This document shows positions 5,788 through 9,877 of a stretch of 9,877 nucleotides of DNA, piece after piece. The notes beneath the pieces were generated by a model that was given only the letters and a program-made list of their open reading frames with translations, made no database searches and was not told the origin of the DNA. The translations under genes and the position numbers were made by a program. How positions within the stretch are numbered: the stretch's first letter is position 1; the number at the start of each line of letters is the position of its first letter. This DNA comes from Elusimicrobiota bacterium (GTDB lineage Bacteria; Elusimicrobiota; Elusimicrobia; UBA1565; UBA9628): contig JAGWRY010000009.1 of the NCBI GenBank assembly GCA_028869495.1, positions 1-9,877 of the forward strand, written 5' to 3'.

Positions 5788-7128
5788 TCATCGTGCCGAT
5801 ACGAGCGGTAGGCCAAGCAGCGCGTTCAGTGCCAGATGGTCGGCGTCCAGCTTCGCGTCCAGGCGTATGGATTCCTCCTCGTCCTGCAGGAGGGATGTCT
5901 CCAGGCCGACGTAAGCGCCGGCGTCCATCCCTCCGCTTCGAAACTGTTGCTCGGCCGCATGGGCGATCGTCTTGAGGGCCGAGGTCTGCTTGCGCAGCTG
6001 CTCCAGCTGCTCGGTCATGATGTTCGTCGCTTGCCAAATTTCATCGGCCTCGTTTTGAGCGCGATCGAGCCGGGCCTGATAGGCGGCCCGAAGTGCGGCG
6101 CGAGTTGCACGCTCGACGGCGACCCGACCGCGATTTCCGTTGAAGATCGGCAGTCCGAGACCCACCGTCAGACCGGTCGTGTGCTTGCCCTCCGCCGCGT
6201 CCTCGCCCCATTGGAGCCCCGCGTCCAACGGCGGGAACTGGGCCCGCACGGCCGCGCGAAGGCGCTGTTCCTGACTCTCGTAGCCGGCCCGTAGGGCTTG
6301 GAGATCGACGCGATGCGCGGCCAGCGAGGCCAGCGTGATCTTGAAGCGCTCCTCGGGCAGGGCCTGCGGGCGTGTCGCATCGGCTCCTTCGAGCGTCGGC
6401 CGCGCCTCGGGCGCCAGGCCGAGGAGATAGTTGAGCTCGTGGCGAGCTGCGTCGGCGCCGAGCTGGAGTTGGCGCAGTTGGGCGTCGGCGTCCGAGAGGA
6501 CCGATAGGTCCGCGGAGACCTTGCGGATCGCCGCGGCGCTTTGCTGGAAGTCGGCTTGGTCGAGCTGGTACTGACGGGCGAGGAGCGCGCGGCGGCGCTC
6601 GATCACGCCTTTCAATGCCTCGTCCTGCTGGATGCGGATGAACAGACGTCCGGCGGACAGCGCCGCCTGCTGTTCCTGCCAAAGAACCGCCAAGTCGACC
6701 TGCCGGCCGCGGGCGCGGGCTGCCGCCGTCACCGCGGGGCGGACGACGAAGGCCTTGAGATTTTCGCTGACGCCCAGGCTGAAGCCGGTGAACTCCGGAC
6801 CGCGTCCGAGGCCGGCGGCGAGGCGCGGGTCGGGGAGCAGTCCCGCCTCGAACGTCTGCGCCTGCGCGACGCCGGCCTTCAGGCGCGCCGCCTTGAGATC
6901 GGGGTCCCGGATGACGGCCAAGGACATCACGTCCGCCTCGGTGAGGGTTGACGCCGCGCCCGTTGAGAGGGCGATGTCCTGCGTCCGGACACCGGAGCCG
7001 GACGACGGCACTCCGGCCGCGAGCGCCGCATCGGGGGTCGTCGGCAAGCTCAGCGACGAGTACGAAGCGCAGCCGGAGGCAAGAAGCGCCGTGCCAGCGG
7101 CGACGAACGCCCGAAGACGAAGCCTCAT
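5788..7128 (-). CDS. TolC-type outer-membrane efflux lipoprotein (OEP/NodT family)
   Basis: 446 residues. The N-terminus MRLRLRAFVAAGTALLASGC is a lipoprotein signal peptide with lipobox LASGC; Cys20 would be lipidated after signal peptidase II cleavage. Two outer-membrane efflux protein repeats follow (about 60-240 and 265-440). Each is mostly long amphipathic helix rich in Ala, Gln and Leu, with strand-loop signatures such as GLGLPIFNGNRG (323-334) and endings ELNYLLGLAP and ALNALLGLPL. Family members trimerise into a beta-barrel with a helical periplasmic tunnel that docks onto an inner-membrane RND pump. The ATG overlaps the permease stop by four bases (ATGA), and AGGAG lies 7 bases before it, so the two are co-translated partners. 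Length is normal. Substrate cannot be read from the sequence. The stop also overlaps an in-frame ATG of the kinase frame, but I prefer the downstream kinase start. Confidence 0.92.
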   Translation of the reverse strand: MRLRLRAFVAAGTALLASGCASYSSLSLPTTPDAALAAGVPSSGSGVRTQDIALSTGAASTLTEADVMSLAVIRDPDLKAARLKAGVAQAQTFEAGLLPDPRLAAGLGRGPEFTGFSLGVSENLKAFVVRPAVTAAARARGRQVDLAVLWQEQQAALSAGRLFIRIQQDEALKGVIERRRALLARQYQLDQADFQQSAAAIRKVSADLSVLSDADAQLRQLQLGADAARHELNYLLGLAPEARPTLEGADATRPQALPEERFKITLASLAAHRVDLQALRAGYESQEQRLRAAVRAQFPPLDAGLQWGEDAAEGKHTTGLTVGLGLPIFNGNRGRVAVERATRAALRAAYQARLDRAQNEADEIWQATNIMTEQLEQLRKQTSALKTIAHAAEQQFRSGGMDAGAYVGLETSLLQDEEESIRLDAKLDADHLALNALLGLPLVSAR

Positions 7129-9877
7129 GAGACCTCTCCTCGGGCGAGACGCTTGAGCCGTCCTCGCAGGTAGAGGGCGGGGATCAGATTCGTGCTGAGG
7201 AGCGCGCTCCAGACGATCCCGCCCAGCGTGACGATCGCCAGTCCCTGCTCAGGCGCGGCGCCCTGACCGAAGCCGAGCGCCGTGGGGAGCATCCCCAGCA
7301 CGGCCGTCAGCGTGGTCAAGACGATGGGTCGGAAGCGCACCTGGATCGCCTCGCGCACGGCCGCCTCGGGCGCCAAGCCCGACAGCTCGTTTCGGCGCGC
7401 GCGGTAGAGAAGGACGATGCCGTGGTTGAGGCCGATGCCGATCAAGGTCAGGAAGGCCACCAGGCCCGTCGCGTTGAGGCCGACCGCGCTCGCCGCCAGC
7501 GCGATCGCTCCGCCGGTGAAGGCCAGCGGGGTCAGCAGCAGGAGCAGGCCTGGCGCCAGCAGGCCGTCGAACTGCAGGACCATGACGCCGACCATCAAGA
7601 CGAGCGCGGCGACGGCGGCGACGCCGAGCCCCAGCGCGGCCTTCTCGATCTCGGGGTAAAGGCCCCCGAACGCGTAGCGGTAGCCCGCGGGAAGCGCGAT
7701 CCCCGAGAGTTTCTCGCGCGCGGCGGCGATCGTCCGGCCGAGCGGACCCGTCGGGACCGCCAGGATCTCGAGCGCACGCGCCCCGTCGATGTGGAGGAGT
7801 TGGTTCGGCGTGACCGTCAGGCTCAGCCTCGCCAGCTGTCCGAGCGGGGTCCAGCCGGCGGAGGTGCGGATGGGCAGGCGCGCAAGGCCCGTCATGGACT
7901 CTCGGGGCGCTCCGGCCAGACGCACGTAGAGGTCCAGCGGGACGTTGCCGTCCGGTACGCGCGCGGCGACGACCCCGGCGACCAGCGGCTCGATCTGTCT
8001 GCGGAGATCGTCCGGGGTCAGGCCGTAAGCGGACAACGCCGCGACGTCGGGCTCCAGCCGGATCTGGCTGACCGGATAGGCGCTGTTGTTGAAGATCGCT
8101 GTGAGCGAGGGGACATTCTTGAGGACGGACGTGAACCGCTCGGACAGGCTCCGCAACTCGGAGATGCGGCTGCCGAAGACGTCGAGCACGAAGGGCTGGG
8201 GCAGTCCGGAGAGGCTCTCGCCCACCCGCTCGATGGTCGGGGTGTCGAGGGAGGACTGCACGCCCGTCATCCGGCTGGCGGCCAGGAGCCGCGCGCCGAT
8301 CGCGTCGAGGCTGTTGAAGTTCACGTTCGGCTTGAGCGAGATCGTCATCTCGCCGGCGTAAGCCGGCTCCGTGTAGGCGGAGCTCGACGGCGAGCCGATG
8401 CGCGCCTCGACGTGGGCGACGGCCGGGTCGGCACGCAGGCGCGCCGTGATCGCCGTCACGGCCGCTTCGGTGTCGACGAGCGAACTGCCGGGAGGCAGGG
8501 TGAAGCTCTCGAGCAGGACTCCCTCGTTGGGCAGGGGAAGGAAATTGACGGGGACGACGGCCAGGGCGGCCAGGCTGAGCGCGAAGAGCGCGAGACAGAC
8601 CCCCAGCGCCCGGCCGGGCTTGGGAAGGACCCAGTCGAAGACCCGCTCGTTGAGGCGGTGCAGGCGCTCGAGCGCCCGCGCGCCGGGCGCCTCTTTCGCG
8701 CTTCGGCGCGAGCGCAGGAAGCCGAGGCTCAGCGGGATGAAGGTCAGCGAGACCAAGAGCGAGGCCAAAAGCGACAGCGTCATCGCCAGCGCGAACGGGA
8801 TGAAGAAGAGCCCGGCCAGTCCGCCGACGAAGAGCATCGGGATGAAGACGGAGACCGTGGTGAGCGTTCCCGTGACGTCGGGTCCTGCGATGTCCTTGAC
8901 GCCTTGCGCGATGCCGGCCCAGTGCTCATCGCCCTGCTCCCAACGGTGGTAAATGCTCTCCAGGACGATAATGGCGTCGTCGGCCAACAGACCGACGGCG
9001 ACGGTCAGGGCGCCCAAAGTCATCAGATCCAGGCTCTGGCCGGCGGCGTGGAGAGCGGCGATGCCCATGAGGAGCGACATCGGGATGCTCAGCGCCAGGA
9101 CCCAGGTGTCGAGGCTCCCGCCCAGGGCCCAGACCAGGACGGCGATGGCCAGCAAGCCGCCGACGACGAGATTGACGCCGAGGTCCCGGCCGACGGCGCC
9201 GACCAGGTGCCCCTGGTCGTAGATCTTGACCCAGCGGACTCCGGCGGGGAGCGCGGGCGCCGTGTCGGCGAGCGCCGCCGCGACGGCGCGGGTGACGGGG
9301 ACGGTCGAGGCGCCCGGCTGCTTGAAGACGGTCAGGGCCCGCGCCGGCCGCCCGTCGAGGAGGAGGGCGTTGTGCGTCGGCACGGCGGAGCGCACGACGC
9401 GGGCCAGCGCGCCGAGCGGGATGGGGCCTCCCGGCCCCGGGACCGGGACGGTCTCGAGCTCCGCGGTCGTGACGGGAAGATTTCTCGCCTCGATGAACAC
9501 GTCCTGATGGCCTTCGGAAAGGTAGCCGCCTGGGGTCAGGAGGACTTGTTTCTTGAGCGCCTCCACCAAGGCGGTGACGGGAACCTCGTAGCGGTGCAGC
9601 GCCGCCAGGTCGGGTTGAATCCAGAGAGCCTCGTCACCGCTGCCGTAGGCGTCGACGCGCTGGACGCCGGGAAGCGCGCGCAGCGCCGGGACGACGTCGG
9701 ACTCGACGGCGCGCAGGGCCCGGGCCGGCGCGACGGCGGCCGGCAGTTCCAGAGCGTAGTCGGCGACCTCGTTGATCGCGTTGCCCATGATCTGGGCCAT
9801 GGGCTGGACGGAGGCCGGCAGGTCTCCCCGGGCCAGGTCGAGGGCTCCGTTGACGGCCTGGAGGTCCGACTCCGCGC
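7125..9877 (-). CDS. RND-family efflux permease (start beyond the window)
   Basis: About 916 residues are visible; family members have about 1,030, so the first membrane helix and some periplasmic sequence lie off the right edge. The frame runs to the window end, so the ATG at 9798-9800 is internal. Visible parts: a periplasmic PN/PC region; helices TM2-TM6; TM7 with FLPLPNEG just after it; a second large periplasmic loop; TM8-TM12. The paired acidic residues in LLADDAIIVLE (TM4, codons 8976-8981) are the proton-relay site of proton-driven RND pumps, and RPIVLTTLT matches TM11. In TM10 the sequence GIGLNHGIVLLY has Asn where drug-type pumps have a Lys, as in metal-type (CzcA-like) members. 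The pump exports a substrate from periplasm or inner membrane; the kind is undecided. It forms an operon with the outer-membrane channel gene (4-base overlap); an adaptor gene is expected upstream but not seen. Confidence 0.93.
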   Translation of the reverse strand, partial: AESDLQAVNGALDLARGDLPASVQPMAQIMGNAINEVADYALELPAAVAPARALRAVESDVVPALRALPGVQRVDAYGSGDEALWIQPDLAALHRYEVPVTALVEALKKQVLLTPGGYLSEGHQDVFIEARNLPVTTAELETVPVPGPGGPIPLGALARVVRSAVPTHNALLLDGRPARALTVFKQPGASTVPVTRAVAAALADTAPALPAGVRWVKIYDQGHLVGAVGRDLGVNLVVGGLLAIAVLVWALGGSLDTWVLALSIPMSLLMGIAALHAAGQSLDLMTLGALTVAVGLLADDAIIVLESIYHRWEQGDEHWAGIAQGVKDIAGPDVTGTLTTVSVFIPMLFVGGLAGLFFIPFALAMTLSLLASLLVSLTFIPLSLGFLRSRRSAKEAPGARALERLHRLNERVFDWVLPKPGRALGVCLALFALSLAALAVVPVNFLPLPNEGVLLESFTLPPGSSLVDTEAAVTAITARLRADPAVAHVEARIGSPSSSAYTEPAYAGEMTISLKPNVNFNSLDAIGARLLAASRMTGVQSSLDTPTIERVGESLSGLPQPFVLDVFGSRISELRSLSERFTSVLKNVPSLTAIFNNSAYPVSQIRLEPDVAALSAYGLTPDDLRRQIEPLVAGVVAARVPDGNVPLDLYVRLAGAPRESMTGLARLPIRTSAGWTPLGQLARLSLTVTPNQLLHIDGARALEILAVPTGPLGRTIAAAREKLSGIALPAGYRYAFGGLYPEIEKAALGLGVAAVAALVLMVGVMVLQFDGLLAPGLLLLLTPLAFTGGAIALAASAVGLNATGLVAFLTLIGIGLNHGIVLLYRARRNELSGLAPEAAVREAIQVRFRPIVLTTLTAVLGMLPTALGFGQGAAPEQGLAIVTLGGIVWSALLSTNLIPALYLRGRLKRLARGEVS
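7136..7140 (-). promoter_or_regulatory. Ribosome binding site of the efflux channel gene, inside the permease gene
   Basis: AGGAG lies within the last codons of the permease, 7 bases before the channel ATG at 7128. Together with the ATGA stop-start overlap this supports coupled translation of the two pump components. Confidence 0.65.

Noticed and set aside
5723..6037. An N-terminal extension of the kinase from ATG at 6037 or ATG at 5791
   Set aside because: The extension from 6037 overlaps 250 bases of the channel gene and is Arg/Gly/Pro-rich noise. The 5791 start gives a 23-residue polar head with acidic residues before the signal peptide and would lie upstream of the strong promoter; kept only as a possible alternative because of its ATGA overlap.
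8953..9507. Open frames of 89-93 codons on the plus strand opposite the RND permease
   Set aside because: They mirror conserved RND membrane and periplasmic segments, and have no ribosome binding site or recognisable product.

Overview
The window is very GC-rich, densely coding bacterial DNA. It holds five protein genes, two of them cut by the window edges, and no tRNA, rRNA, CRISPR array, transposase or phage gene that I could find. The combination of high GC, a transmembrane Ser/Thr kinase with tetratricopeptide repeats (TPRs), an excisionase-HTH/receiver regulator, an RND efflux system with an outer-membrane lipoprotein channel, and an NrdG2-like radical SAM activase points to a Gram-negative (diderm) bacterium of an environmental lineage. 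Elusimicrobiota is my best guess, with Myxococcota or Planctomycetota-type groups as alternatives. This placement is inference from gene content only.

Layout, left to right. (1) Positions 1-605, plus strand: the C-terminal 200 residues of a radical SAM activating enzyme of the NrdG2/PflA type. (2) Positions 606-906: a 301-bp gap with no convincing gene. It holds several GC hairpins and a minus-strand terminator with a seven-T tract. (3) Positions 907-2361, minus strand: a 484-residue cytoplasmic protein of unknown function with C-terminal TPRs. (4) Positions 2362-2513: a divergent promoter region with an extended -10 on the minus strand and a weaker promoter on the plus strand. (5) Positions 2514-3098, plus strand: a small regulator with an N-terminal excisionase/MerR-type HTH and a C-terminal phospho-receiver domain. 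(6) Positions 3134-5722, minus strand: an 862-residue protein with signal peptide, TPR ectodomain, one transmembrane helix and a C-terminal Hanks-type Ser/Thr kinase with all main catalytic residues. It lies convergent to the regulator, with a hairpin between the two stops. (7) Positions 5788-7128 and 7125-9877, minus strand: an outer-membrane efflux lipoprotein and an RND permease lacking its N-terminus, joined by a 4-base ATGA overlap and therefore one operon.

How the genes may work together. The RND permease and outer-membrane channel form the inner- and outer-membrane parts of a tripartite efflux pump; the periplasmic adaptor is presumably upstream of the window edge. The kinase follows 65 bp after the channel gene on the same strand but has its own near-consensus sigma70-type promoter, spaced so that transcription would begin on its GTG start codon (a predicted leaderless mRNA). 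The kinase may sense an envelope state through its periplasmic TPR domain, but no substrate or link to the pump is shown by sequence. The HTH-receiver protein would need a histidine kinase not present here. I see no clearly new multi-gene system. The most unusual items are the kinase start and topology, the orphan TPR protein, and the structured gap at 606-906.
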